From: Conidiobolus incongruus B7586
Taxonomy: Eukaryota > Entomophthoromycota > Entomophthoromycetes > Entomophthorales > Conidiobolaceae
Direction of reading: 5' to 3'
NCBI GenBank assembly: GCA_000697335.1
Contig: JNEM01009968.1
Coordinates: 1-17,477 of the forward strand
DNA: 17,477 nt
The notes under the pieces were generated by a model. It searched no databases, was not told the origin of the DNA, and saw only the letters and a list, made by a program, of their open reading frames with translations. Position numbers and translations under genes: made by a program. Positions 1 through 10,346 of the stretch are shown here, one piece after another (position 1 is the stretch's first letter; each line of letters starts with the position of its first letter).

Positions 1-4
1 ATTT

Positions 5-43
5 TATATTATTTATTAATTTTTATATATTATTTATTAATTT
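5..43. repeat. Two-copy AT-only direct repeat
   Basis: The 18-nt string tatattatttattaattt occurs at 5-22 and again at 26-43, a period of 21 nt. It lies downstream of RPA2 in sequence made almost wholly of A and T, so it may be simple low-complexity drift. Confidence 0.6.
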
Positions 44-668
44 ATTTGTTTAATTTTAATTTTAAAATTGTGCCATTACTTAATTTCTGCACTAATAGTT
101 TTGATAAATTAAAAATGATTTATCTTTATTGAACATCATTTAGTAATTTACAATAATTAAGCTTCTAAAATATCAGAAAATAATAATTATTACTATTGTT
201 TTCTTGACAATATTCACAATCTCTTTCAATGTTAATAAATCCAGATATCTTGTATATTGTCATTTTGAAAGAATTATTATAATTTAAGTTCGATTATATG
301 AATTTATAAATACAAAATAAATTTAATATGGAAATAATTTGTTCCATTTGAAACAGTAAGAGTGATCTAATCTAACTTTTCTGATCCACCAAATATTAAA
401 TGCTAAAAAGTAGAACGAAAAATTAAATAGTTTGAATTTCGAATTATATAATATTAAATAGAAAAATAGTTGAAAGATTAGTATTTTTAAAGCCAATAAA
501 ATGATAAGTATAAACTATATTACTGGATTAAAAACAAAGAGTAAATATTAAAATAAAAAAGTAAGATTACTAGGATATAATGTTTTAAGTTTTGATGTGA
601 TATAAAATTATAAAATATATTTATATAAAATATATAATCAACATGAAAATTGATATTCCAAAGGTAAT
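44..668. other. Intergenic, AT-rich, no gene seen
   Basis: This stretch lies 3' of RPA2, which runs on the minus strand. I found no tRNA-like box, no coding stretch with recognisable similarity and no exon-like block on either strand. It probably holds the RPA2 3' UTR near its right end. Confidence 0.6.
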
Positions 669-1740
669 TTAAATGGCTGAGACATAATCTTCAATAGTGG
701 AGTACAAGTTTCCTTCATTTTCAAGATTGTTAACAACTTCCCTAAATGAAAAAATGGTTGATGAATTGAATAAACTAAATGTATACTAATTGACATTACT
801 TGCTTTGGTCGAGACTCAAACCAAATCCCTGGATATATTCGATGACTTTATGCTTATGCATCCCTTTATGATTTTCACCATTCTGTCTGATATAGTCTAA
901 GACTTTGGAAGTAATATTTGAGGGATCTACTGATGTATTTTGTGCAGCACTAGACGTAGATTGATAACCGTAAGTTTGGACATCCATATTATGGATTTTA
1001 TGGGTTTGGTGTCCATTAGTATGAGATGGATTGCTGCCATTGAACTTTAAGTGAACTTGGGCCACTTGGCAAATATGATAAGTAACCTGATTGAAATCTT
1101 CTACAGGTTTTACACTATGTAAAGTCACTTGTACTTTGTTTTGAAACCATCTTAAATCACCAACAGCTTCAACATAATTGTTTCTCATTTGTCTAAATCC
1201 ATAGATAAATCAAAATGTTGATAGTTGACTAATATTTCCACTTACTCGTATTCATTGATCTTCATTTGAGCCAAATTATCATCAGCAGGTCTGATTATTC
1301 TTCCTGATACAAACCCGGTTCCATCTTCGAAAGATAGGGTAAAGTTGGTAGGATTGTATTTACCTTCTCTGAGAATTGCAATAAATCTCACCTAAATGAT
1401 ATTTAGTTAAAAATAGCTAATAATAAAAAGAAATAATTTACCAGAGTAACTGGATGATTGTCTAAGATGGCGTCTTCGCCTTGACTGGGCTCTTGAATTC
1501 TTAAAAGCTGCTTAATAGTAACGGGACGAATAGTTTGAGCGTTCAAATCGCGTCTCTAAAATTTTTCAATTAATAATTTTTTTATTTAAAACTTGCCAAA
1601 GTACTTTAGAATTGTCAGTTTGTTCATTACCATCTTGAATGAAACCACCTCCCATATGTTCATTAAAATTATCTATAATATTGAATAAATATATTGCATT
1701 TAAATAGGTAAATTATTATTTTATGACCTTGCAAATCCAT
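669..1740 (-). CDS. RPA2: Replication protein A 32 kDa subunit (RPA2), six exons
   Basis: This is the middle subunit of the heterotrimeric single-stranded DNA-binding protein used in replication, recombination and nucleotide excision repair. Exons on the minus strand: 1740-1728, 1672-1605, 1555-1442, 1391-1246, 1192-800 and 741-669, giving 268 aa, close to the usual ~270. Introns are 49-58 nt. The N-terminus holds a short glycine patch (HMGGGFIQDG). An OB fold follows at about residues 40-150 (VTIKQLLRIQ, VRFIAILREG, YVEAVGDLRWFQNKVQ, VTYHICQVAQVHLKF). After a polar linker comes the C-terminal winged helix (about 197-268) ending NEGNLYSTIEDYVSAI, which matches the RPA_C family (GhlYsTIDddH). 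The last exon is short, but its match to that family makes it convincing. The first exon is 13 nt with a weak donor (GTCATA). An alternative start is the ATG of MGGGFIQ in exon 2. Splicing Q at 1593 instead of K at 1605 is also possible in frame. Confidence 0.9.
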
Positions 1741-2583
1741 GGTTATAAATCTGATTCTAAGAGAAATTTTACTGATGATTACAACATAAATAGAATCAAT
1801 TACCAAAATTAATTTAAATTCGTGACTAAATAAAAAATTATGGGATTATAACTACAAATTATGATTGGCTGAACTTGTACGTACAAATTTGATTAGTAAT
1901 TGTAAATTGCACAAAATTTTTTCATTAGAGTAAAAATAAATTTTAATACTAAATTGCTAATTCAATAATTTAAAATGTGTTCAAAGTTAATGATAAATGC
2001 TTGTTATTTTCCTAATTAACTGTTTATGAATAAACTATAATATTTATTACTATTAAATTGATAATTATTACAGTAAAAACCAAGAAATAAGAGTAATCAT
2101 TTTATTGAAATCAGAAAAATGACCCTAAGATAATTTGGGATTTCCAAGCAATTTTTTAAAAATAAATTAAGGTGTAAAATAAGTCGAAATAAATAGGCTC
2201 TTATTAACCATTCAAGTTTAACAATACAATATTATAATAATTTATTTAATACTAAAATATCAATCAACTATAAGTTTGAATTAAAGATTCGATTAAATTT
2301 AGTTTTATTAAACTAAATAAAGATTAAGAAATTGATATAATACAGTTTGAAGTTTATAATTCATTTTAAATTGATTTATGAATTAGTTTAATTGTTCGAA
2401 TTAAGATGGAAATGGTGCTGAAATTTAAAAACCGGAATTTTTAAGTTTAAAAGTATTAGATGTTGATTTAATTGTATCAAGTTCAATATAAATATTTAAC
2501 TCTTATTCTTTGAAATATATAAACATCAATATCATCACACACTTCACTATAGACACTCCTAATTAATATCTTTCTATTAGACC
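1741..2583. promoter_or_regulatory. Divergent intergenic region, RPA2 / fasciclin
   Basis: The two genes point away from each other, so both promoters must lie here. A TATA-like element (atatataaac) sits at 2515-2524, about 65 nt before the fasciclin ATG, followed by a C/A-rich leader (catcacacacttcact). No comparable box is clear for RPA2. No further gene is visible. Confidence 0.55.
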
Positions 2584-4140
2584 ATGTTGATTAGACTAAA
2601 TTTATATACCATCATTGGCCTAGTGTCCATTATTGCTGGTGCAGACATTCCAGCAATGAGTTTCATGGATGTCATTGCAAGCCAAAAAGAATTGTCCAGC
2701 TTTCATAGAGTCCTCTCTACACCAGAGATGGACAAAGTTGTTGGTTTGCTGTCTAGTACTGATAGAAAATTCACTGTATTTGCCCCCACCAATGAAGCTT
2801 TGGCCGAATTGAAAGAGGTCAGCCAAACATCTAAAGTGAGTGTTGCCGATATCATGCTTTATCACATCGTTGAGGGCGAGGCCAAGTCTAGTCAAATCAA
2901 ATCTCTTCACTTTGCCCCCACCATGTTCTCAGTAAAAGAGCAAACTCAAGCCTTGAAGATTGCGAGAACTGCGAAGGGAATTGAACTTTCTTCAGGCCCC
3001 GCTCCACCTGTCAATGTTATCAAAGAAGACTTTCCCGCCAAAAACGGTCAATTGCATATCATTGATAAAATTCTAGATGTGCCAGTGAGCGTGTCTAAAA
3101 CTTTACAGAAAGCTGGACTTACCAAATTTTTGGCTGCAGCGACTCAAAACGATTTGATTGTGACTATGGATCGTCAAAGAGGCGTGACTGTTTTAGCTCC
3201 CAGCAACGAAGCAATGGATAAACTCTTGACTCAGAACCCTGAAATGACAGATCATGAGCTGTATCAAGTTTTGAAACTTTTAGTTGTTCCAAATCAAATC
3301 AGATACACCAATCGTATTCTGACTCCAGTCACCGTTGAATCATTGGGAGGTTCGTTGTTGATGGAAAGATCAGAGAATGATATCTTGGTGAATGGTGTCA
3401 AGATTACTAATGCTGATATCATTACTACTTCTGGTGTTTTACATGTTATTGATGAAATTCCTTTTAAGTCCAAGGGCAGTTCAACATCCGATTCTGCTAG
3501 CAAACCATCTTCTGGAGAGTCTGACCACGATTCTCATTTCCAATCTGCTCCAGAGCACGAAGAACTGGCATTGCAACCCGAAGCTGAACAATCCACTTTT
3601 CAATCTTTACCTGAGAACCAAGAATTCACATTACAACCCGAAGCTGAACATTCCGAGCCCCAGCTCCAAGCCTCATCAACTCTTAATGAATTGATGTCTA
3701 ATGGTAAGGTTAAGGAATTGATTGCTGCTAGCTTGAAAGCCATCGAAGAATCTACCCCATCTCCTGATTTCAGCTTTCCTCAAGCTCAACCCGAAAGCCA
3801 GGCCACTTCACTTGCCGAAGCTTTAAATGAAATCCACTCTGCTTCCGTTGGCCCAGCTACTCAACCTCAAACATTCAGTGGACTTTCTTCTAGCAGCACT
3901 AGCACTACCACCAATGCCACTCCCCATTCTTTATCTGATGCAAGCATCGAATCCACTCCTCATTCTTTGACTGAAGCTGGCATTGAATCCACACCCCATT
4001 CTTTATCTGAAGCTAGCGCCGAATCAGCTTTGGAACAAAGCTCTGTTCCAGTTGCCAAGGAATTCTCCTCTGAAGAAGAATTATTGAGCACTATCTTGGG
4101 TTCTGCAGGTCAATCTCGCTCTGAAAGAATCATGCTCTAA
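2584..4140 (+). CDS. Secreted two-domain fasciclin (FAS1) protein
   Basis: This is an intron-free gene of 518 aa. Residues 1-20 form a signal peptide with a hydrophobic core (LYTIIGLVSIIAGA). Two FAS1 domains follow. The first, about 25-167, has the H1 box FTVFAPTNEAL (63-73), YHIV (93-96) and the H2 box NGQLHIIDKIL (154-164). The second, about 168-295, has VTVLAPSNEAM (201-211) and SGVLHVIDEIPF (283-294). The remaining ~220 residues are a Ser/Thr/Pro/Glu-rich tail with two sets of short repeats, probably O-glycosylated. FAS1 proteins act in adhesion and wall or matrix attachment. The C-terminus (SERIML) lacks the hydrophobic stretch of a GPI signal, so the product is probably released or held in the wall by other means. 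Third-position choice is richer in C and G than in the intergenic DNA, as expected for an expressed gene. The family assignment is firm; the exact role is not visible. Confidence 0.93.
   Translation: MLIRLNLYTIIGLVSIIAGADIPAMSFMDVIASQKELSSFHRVLSTPEMDKVVGLLSSTDRKFTVFAPTNEALAELKEVSQTSKVSVADIMLYHIVEGEAKSSQIKSLHFAPTMFSVKEQTQALKIARTAKGIELSSGPAPPVNVIKEDFPAKNGQLHIIDKILDVPVSVSKTLQKAGLTKFLAAATQNDLIVTMDRQRGVTVLAPSNEAMDKLLTQNPEMTDHELYQVLKLLVVPNQIRYTNRILTPVTVESLGGSLLMERSENDILVNGVKITNADIITTSGVLHVIDEIPFKSKGSSTSDSASKPSSGESDHDSHFQSAPEHEELALQPEAEQSTFQSLPENQEFTLQPEAEHSEPQLQASSTLNELMSNGKVKELIAASLKAIEESTPSPDFSFPQAQPESQATSLAEALNEIHSASVGPATQPQTFSGLSSSSTSTTTNATPHSLSDASIESTPHSLTEAGIESTPHSLSEASAESALEQSSVPVAKEFSSEEELLSTILGSAGQSRSERIML
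3535..3654 (+). repeat. Two 60-nt coding repeats in fasciclin tail
   Basis: Two consecutive 20-residue units encode a pattern like FQS(A/L)PE(H/N)(E/Q)E followed by LQPEAE. They diverge at several codons, so the duplication is not recent. Confidence 0.8.
3919..4026 (+). repeat. Three 36-nt coding repeats in fasciclin tail
   Basis: Three 12-residue units (TPHSLSDASIES, TPHSLTEAGIES, TPHSLSEASAES) stand in tandem. They are rich in Ser and Thr and lie in the likely glycosylated stalk. Such an array could vary in copy number between strains. Confidence 0.85.
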
Positions 4141-4245
4141 AGTACGTAGACAGAGTTCATCGGTGAAATAAATTTGATCAGATGATAATATAGATAGAAT
4201 CGAATTTCTTTTTAATATGTTTTATCAACGATATATTATTGATTG

Positions 4246-4251
4246 AATAAA
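4246..4251 (+). terminator. Likely polyadenylation signal of the fasciclin gene
   Basis: AATAAA follows the stop codon by about 105 nt. Its role is inferred from motif and position only, and such motifs are common in AT-rich DNA. Confidence 0.35.
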
Positions 4252-4675
4252 GTTCTTTAGTTAGATGAAATTAGACCATAAATTTCCAACTTTGAATCTG
4301 ATTTAAGATCATATTTTCCGAGTTTTATTTCATTAATCTTGTATCAAATGTGGAGCAATATATCTATCGTTTCAAAATTATTTAGGCAAAAAGAAGAGTT
4401 TATAATCATATTGAATATTTATAAATGCAACACTTTAATATCCTCTGAATTATATAATAAATGCTAATTAGCTGAAGAAAAAACTTCTAAATTCATAAAA
4501 TGAAATTTTATGAAAATATGGCAGGCTATTTGACAAATTAGCTGTTTAATTTAGAATAGATTTAATATTTAAAAATATATGATGCACTTAATATATATAT
4601 GTTATGAAGGAAATGTTTCTAAAAATAAGATTAATACTATAAGGATAATTATAATAATTAAAATGAAAACATTAT

Positions 4676-4681
4676 TTTATT
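4676..4681 (-). terminator. Likely polyadenylation signal of AP-3 sigma
   Basis: AATAAA on the minus strand lies about 55 nt after the stop codon. This is inferred from motif and position only. Confidence 0.35.
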
Positions 4682-4733
4682 TGGAATTTTACAATAAGAT
4701 TTTGAATTATCAACTATTATCCTTATAAATCTT

Positions 4734-5454
4734 TTAAGGCTTTTTTAATCGATTAAACTCTTGAACTGATCCTACTATTTCATTGATATTTGTCTCCAAT
4801 ACCTATTAATGAAATCATTAATAATACAATATAAAATCAATCAAATATTACATACCATTCCTCCTGATATCATTTCTGATAAAATATGGTGAATCTAACA
4901 CAAATTAGTAAATATATAAAATATGCAAATATTTAATTTTTTCTCAATAATACCTCTTCAAAATGAAATATCTAAAAAATATAATAAATTAGTAAACAAC
5001 AAAGAATAAATCAATATAAAACCTACTAAATCTAATTCACAAACGTTTTCAAAGCACCTATCTAAACTTTCTACAAATACCTAAAATAATATATTTAATA
5101 AAAATTTCATAAAATAATGATAAATTTACTTGAATTAAATCCAAGATTCCCAGTTCTGATTCAGAAGAATCAACTACGAAAACGAAATAAAGAGTAGCGT
5201 AATGGCGATATATAATTCTGGTATCGGAGCCTCCCAACAATTTACTTCCTTCTAAAAAATTACAAGCTAAATCTGACCTTTTAGAAACTAGTGTGAATAT
5301 TTCTTGAATAATCTGTTGTTGGTCATATGTATCCTATTTAACAATTAAAATCAATCTGGATATTATTGAGAATATTAAAATTTACTATTTGTTGATAAAA
5401 TTTAGTTAATCTAGGTTTACCATGATTATTAAATATTAAAATAGATTTAATCAT
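4734..5454 (-). CDS. APS3: AP-3 adaptor complex sigma subunit, six exons
   Basis: This is the small subunit of the AP-3 adaptor, which sorts membrane cargo from Golgi or endosomes to the vacuole or lysosome. Minus-strand exons: 5454-5386, 5333-5130, 5080-5027, 4971-4954, 4894-4856 and 4802-4734, giving 150 aa. All introns are 49-59 nt and in phase 0. The start MIKSILIFNNHGKPRLTKFY is diagnostic of sigma-3. The core also matches AP-3 sigma almost residue for residue (FLEGSKLLGGSD, YRHYATLYFVF, SSESELGILDLIQ, VESLDRCFENVCELDL, IHHILSEMISGGM, VLETNINEIV). The protein stops soon after the longin-like fold, without the C-terminal extension of animal and yeast forms. Exon 4 is only 18 nt (IFHFEE). 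The flanking introns 3 and 4 each carry a TTTACTAATTT branch-like site. The exon joins are supported by family similarity across every junction. Confidence 0.95.
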
Positions 5455-6935
5455 CTTTTGTTATTTAGATATTATTCTTAATATTAATTTTTGAATTCAA
5501 TTTCACAGTAACTTTTTTGTATCTTAAATCATCTCATTTATTATGACATACGCTTAACTTTATGGGATAACTGGAAATTAATGAATATAACTAAAATTGT
5601 TAATTAGATGTATTAATTAAATGTGATAGGAGAGTTAATAATCTAAGGTATAATCTAATAAAACACTATGTATATCTAATATTCATACTTATATATAATA
5701 TATATCATATGATAAAAAGCACATATTATAATATAATTTCTTTTAACTTTAGGCATTAAAGTATAACGAATGTAAAATACTTCAGTTATCATTATAAATT
5801 GTCAAATATATAATATAACAAAAAAAGTAACTATGGTTTTAATAGGCAAAATAGCTTAATAAATCAAAAATATATATTAGATAATTTGTTGATACTTCAA
5901 AAATTAAATAACCAATAATCTTTTTAAACTAGATAATTATTTTTCAATGGTTAAATGGCAAAACTAAAAATATCAAATTCTCAAAATTCACTTTTTATTA
6001 ATCATAAGATAAATAGATATTATAATATATGTTTCTGTATTTGATAAAAAATGTATTTTAATTACTTTTATTATAATATTTCAATTAAATAAGAATGACA
6101 AGAGATTAAATAAAAAATTTGAAACCATTTTGAATCTAAAATCAATGGAATAAGCTTAAATGAATTCAATTCAACTAATTATTATCACATACTGATATTC
6201 TTTAAATTTTCACATTTTAATGTTATTTTTTAGTAAATATATGATTATCTTTGAGATAATAATTTCAAAAATATTTTTAAAGTCAACTAAATAGGATTTG
6301 AGTCATTTTTAAACTTATTACACTTAATTTAAAGTCGACTGTTTATATCGTCTATGAAATACGCGTAAATAAAATTTGATTAGCAATATAAAATAAATAT
6401 AACCCAATTGGCTATAAATATAATTTATAGACAAGATATCTGAATAATACTTGAATTAGTTGTATAAATTTTTCAAATATGGAAATACCAACCACATCCA
6501 TTCTAAAAACAATATACAATAACCGATTTAACGGGTGATTGGTTTAAAAGATATTAGAATTTAAAATTGAAGAAATAAACATACCAGTTTAAATAACTAT
6601 TTCAACCAGGTATAGAACTGTTTATAAAATGTCATAATTGGCTGATATTATAAATTATACTGTAATTTAAAATTAATTTAGTAATTTTATTATTTTTCTA
6701 TTATATAAAATTATTGTTTTGATAATATCAGTTTTTGAATTAATTACTGATGGGTTAACTAGATCGATCAATGCTGATTAGAAATGATTTTCACAAAAAT
6801 GATTATTTGCTAATTAAATTTCAAATTAGCCAATCAAAGGGCCTAAAGAAAATACTGGAAATTATTCGCATATAAATACCCCTATCTGAATTTAATGAAC
6901 ATTTGGAAGAGTTTTTAATTGATTTTTTCTGAAAG
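5455..6935. promoter_or_regulatory. Divergent intergenic region, AP-3 sigma / RAD16
   Basis: These ~1.5 kb are almost all A and T. Near the RAD16 end is a CCAAT box (6830-6834) and a TATA box (TATAAAT, 6871-6877), 65 nt before the ATG. A tiny ORF at about 6479-6538 is discussed among the rejected items. I see no supported gene. Confidence 0.6.
6830..6877 (+). promoter_or_regulatory. RAD16 core promoter: CCAAT and TATA boxes
   Basis: gCCAATc at 6829-6835 and TATAAAT at 6871-6877 lie 106 and 65 nt before the start codon. The TATA-to-ATG distance equals that of the fasciclin gene. Confidence 0.55.
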
Positions 6936-9686
6936 ATGGCTAGGAGATCTGCTCGTTTACAGCAAAAAGCACAAGAAAAAATCTTAAAAGACTCTGATAG
7001 TGTTGAACTAGATATTTTGACACCCCCTGATTCAACTAATAAGGACCTTGATAAGCCTAAAACTTCCAAATCCAAAACTACGACACCCAGTCGCCCTTTG
7101 AGAAATACAAAGTTGAGCGCGAAAAAAACCACTTCAAATATCAAGCCAGGATCTTCGACACCATCTCGAAAGAGGACAGCCACAATTGTCATTTCCTCTT
7201 CAGATTCCGAGACACTTGGATTTAGCGATGACTCGGATTTTACACCAAACTCTTCGCCAATATATATTAAAGCATCAAAGTCTAAGGAAGAAACTATTTC
7301 TGATATAGCTTCACAGTCTAACACCAAGAAATTATCTAGAAACTCACCCAATCCACCTAAAAAGTCTAAACTTACTAAAGCCTTGCATGAAGACGGCTCA
7401 GTAGGCTCCAATGAGCCATCAGAGTATGAGAATGAGTCAGATACAGAGACTATTGATTCGGATAAGCCTCTTTCTGAACAGATCGTTGCTTCTCAATCTT
7501 CTTTAAATAGATCGCGAAGATCTAGAGCTGCAACTCGAAGAACTGGAAACGAGTCTCGAAAAGCATCCAAATCTAAATTAACAGCCAAGGAAAGGGTGCG
7601 TCTTATTCATCCTGAGTTAGACGACATATGGACCCAACTTGATAACGACCCAGTGATTCCCACCGAACAAATAGATCAACCAGCTGATCTAAAGCTCCCA
7701 CTCTTGCCTTTTCAGAAAGAAGGAGTAAACTGGATGCGAAAGCAAGAACAAACTTATTTTGGAGGAGGTATTTTGGCAGATGAGATGGGTATGGGAAAGA
7801 CAATACAAATGATTGGCCTTCTCTTATCTGAGCCACGGATCAAGCCAAATTTAATTGTTGCACCAACAGTAGCTTTAATTCAATGGAGCAACGAAATCAA
7901 GGCTCACACCACCACCCTTTCAACATATCTATTCCATGGCTCCAAGCGTACTGAGGATATTGAGGAATTGATGAAATATGATGTTGTACTGACTACTTAT
8001 AACATTATTGAGAACTCATTTCGCAAAGAAGTATATGGAAACAAGAAAAAGGGCATTGTAATTAAGACTCCCTCAATTATCCATCAAGTCAATTGGGCCA
8101 GATTGATTCTTGATGAGGCTCATTATATTAAGGATCGCTCGTGTAATACTGCTCGTGCTGCTTTCGCCATCTCGGCCAACTATAAATGGTCTTTATCCGG
8201 AACACCTTTGCAAAATCGAGTTGGTGAGCTTTATTCTCAAATCCGATTATTAAAAGCTGATCCTTTCAGTTACTATTTCTGCAAAAAATGCCCTTGTAAG
8301 AGTTTAACCTGGAAGTTTTATCAAAATAGCCTTTGCGAACAATGTGGTCATAAGCCTATGAGTCACTTTTGTTGGTGGAATGCTGAAATTCTCCGACCTA
8401 TTCAAAATTTTGGTAGCAGAGGAGATGGTAAAATTGCCTATGAAAAGCTTGGAAAATTGCTTGATAGAGTAATGCTCAGAAGAACCAAGCAAGAGAGAGC
8501 TAAAGATCTAGGACTGCCGCCTCGAGTAGTCAAAATCAGAAAAGATGTTTTCAATGAAGAAGAAGAAGATATGTATGAGTCTTTATATACCTCGTCTAAA
8601 CGTAAATTTACCACATATGTGCAACAAGGCACTGTTTTGAACAATTATGCTAATATATTTGAGCTTATCACTAAGATGAGACTAGCTGTAAATCATCCAG
8701 ATCTAATTCTAAAGAGAATCCCTCCCAAAATATCAGGAAAACAGGCTCTCACCGAAATTTCCAACAAAATGGTCTGCTCAATCTGCCAAGATGAAGCAGA
8801 AGATCCCATTATGGCTAAATGTAAACATATCTTTTGTCGAGAAGATATCAGACAGTATATCGAAACCAGTATAGAAAATAATCCCAAATGCCCAGCATGC
8901 TTTGTTTCAATTACTATTGACTTGGCACAGCCTACCATTAATCAGCCAACCGATGAACAACAGTTAATTGAAGGTGAGCGTTATTGTAATAAACGCGAAT
9001 CTGGGCAAGATTTCCGTACTTCGATTGTTAATCGTATTGACATGGCTAATTGGAGATCGTCTACAAAGATTGAAGCGTTAGTTGAAGAGCTGCATAAATT
9101 GAGAAGTCAAGATCATACTATCAAAAGTATTGTATTCTCTCAGTTTGTCAACTTTTTGGATCTGGTAAATTGGCGATTGCATAGAGCTGGATTTGCCTGT
9201 TGTAGACTTGATGGCCGAATGCAGCCAGCCCAGAGAGATGCAGTAATTAGAACGTAAATATTATTTTATTATTTTATTAATGTTGATAAATATATACTCA
9301 TATCTTGAATAGCTTTATGGAAAGACATGAGTTTACTGTATTTTTGATCAGTTTAAAGGTAATTTTTTTATATAAATATATTCTAGCTTTAACACACAAT
9401 GTAGGCTGGTGGTATTGCGCTTAATTTGACTGAGGCTAGTCATGTATTTATCTGTGATCCTTGGTGGAATCCAGCTGTTGAAGATCAAGCAATGGATCGA
9501 ATTCATCGTTTAGGACAACATCGCCCCATTTGTATTACTAGATTGATCGTTGAAAATTCTATTGAATCACGAATCATTCAATTGCAAGAAAAGAAAAAAG
9601 CTTTATTCCAATCTACCATTGGCAAAGATATGTCTGCCTTATCCAGGTTATCTGAAGAAGATCTAAGATTTTTATTTGTGTTGTAA
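6936..9686 (+). CDS. RAD16: Rad16-type SNF2 ATPase with RING finger, three exons
   Basis: In yeast, Rad16 with Rad7 scans the non-transcribed genome for UV lesions (global genome nucleotide excision repair) and is also part of a ubiquitin ligase. Exons 6936-9253, 9313-9358 and 9405-9686 give 881 aa; the introns are 59 and 46 nt. The N-terminal ~230 residues are disordered and Ser/Lys-rich, with a SUMO-interaction-like motif ([10 protein letters not shown], 83-92). Helicase motif I is DEMGMGKT (282-289), motif II DEAH (393-396) and motif III SGTPLQN. A Rad16-specific cysteine cluster follows (C449, C452, C454, C467, C470). A RING finger spans C614-C655. Motif V ([13 protein letters not shown]) is assembled across exons 2 and 3, and motif VI is [11 protein letters not shown]. 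The sixth RING ligand, Cys in the yeast sequence, is D637 here. The single-exon reading frame stops inside intron 1, so exons 2-3 are needed for a complete ATPase. Family assignment is very firm. Confidence 0.95.
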
Positions 9687-10346
9687 ATTTTCCATAATTG
9701 AATATCCAACAATATTATAAATGTTACTATATTAGCAATATATATTAATCACTTTAAAACTAAGTCACAAATTTATTAACACTATTATAGTTTATATTAG
9801 CAGCTTATTGGCATGTTATCGTTTCAATAAATTGATTTTGGCTTTTTGTCTATAAACTTCTTCACAAAATTTATTTTAGATTTATTATCAATTGTCCAAA
9901 CAATCTTTCATTTTCAGTTTTTATATGCTCAATTTATAGTACAATAATTTTTAATTGATCTAACATGTATTCAAATCAAATAATTTAAGTACATTAAAAG
10001 AATTGTAACATTCACAAGTGGAATAATGCTTTTAATTTCATTAAATTCACGGACCAATGGCAAGTTTTTATTCATAAAAAGCTTGGTACCAATATCTTAA
10101 TATGAATAATCTCAAGTATTTGCTGATATAATAACTGTATTAACTAATATTTAAATATAAATAATTAGGAAATTATATTTCTGGTATTAGATAAAAAATT
10201 TATAAATTATTATCTAAACAAAAAGTCAAAGTCTAAATTTAATACAAGTTTATATAATAATTTGATAATATGAAAGTAAGTTAACAAATAATAGGAAGAA
10301 AATATAAAATTAATAGGATATTAAGTTATTCTAGGTTATTTTTAGC
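9687..10346. other. Convergent 3' region, RAD16 / Gly-Tyr-rich gene
   Basis: This is AT-rich DNA between two gene ends. AATAAA on the plus strand at 9826-9831 may serve RAD16. No further gene or RNA is recognised. Confidence 0.55.
9826..9831 (+). terminator. Possible polyadenylation signal of RAD16
   Basis: AATAAA lies 140 nt after the stop. The support is motif and position only. Confidence 0.3.

Larger units (their letters stand above)
4141..4733. other. Convergent 3' region, fasciclin / AP-3 sigma
   Basis: Two genes end tail to tail here. A plus-strand AATAAA lies at 4246-4251, about 105 nt after the fasciclin stop. A minus-strand AATAAA (tttatt on plus) lies at 4676-4681, about 55 nt after the AP-3 sigma stop. 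No other gene is visible. Confidence 0.6.

Noticed and set aside
6479-6538. 19-codon frame (MEIPTTSILKTIYNNRFNG) after a TATAAATA, possibly spliced to a few more codons
   Set aside because: It is too short and unlike any protein I know. TATA-like strings are expected by chance in this DNA.
6821-7411. 196-codon minus-strand frame opposite the Rad16 N-terminus
   Set aside because: It is a shadow of the Ser/Lys-rich disordered coding region, with no recognisable feature.
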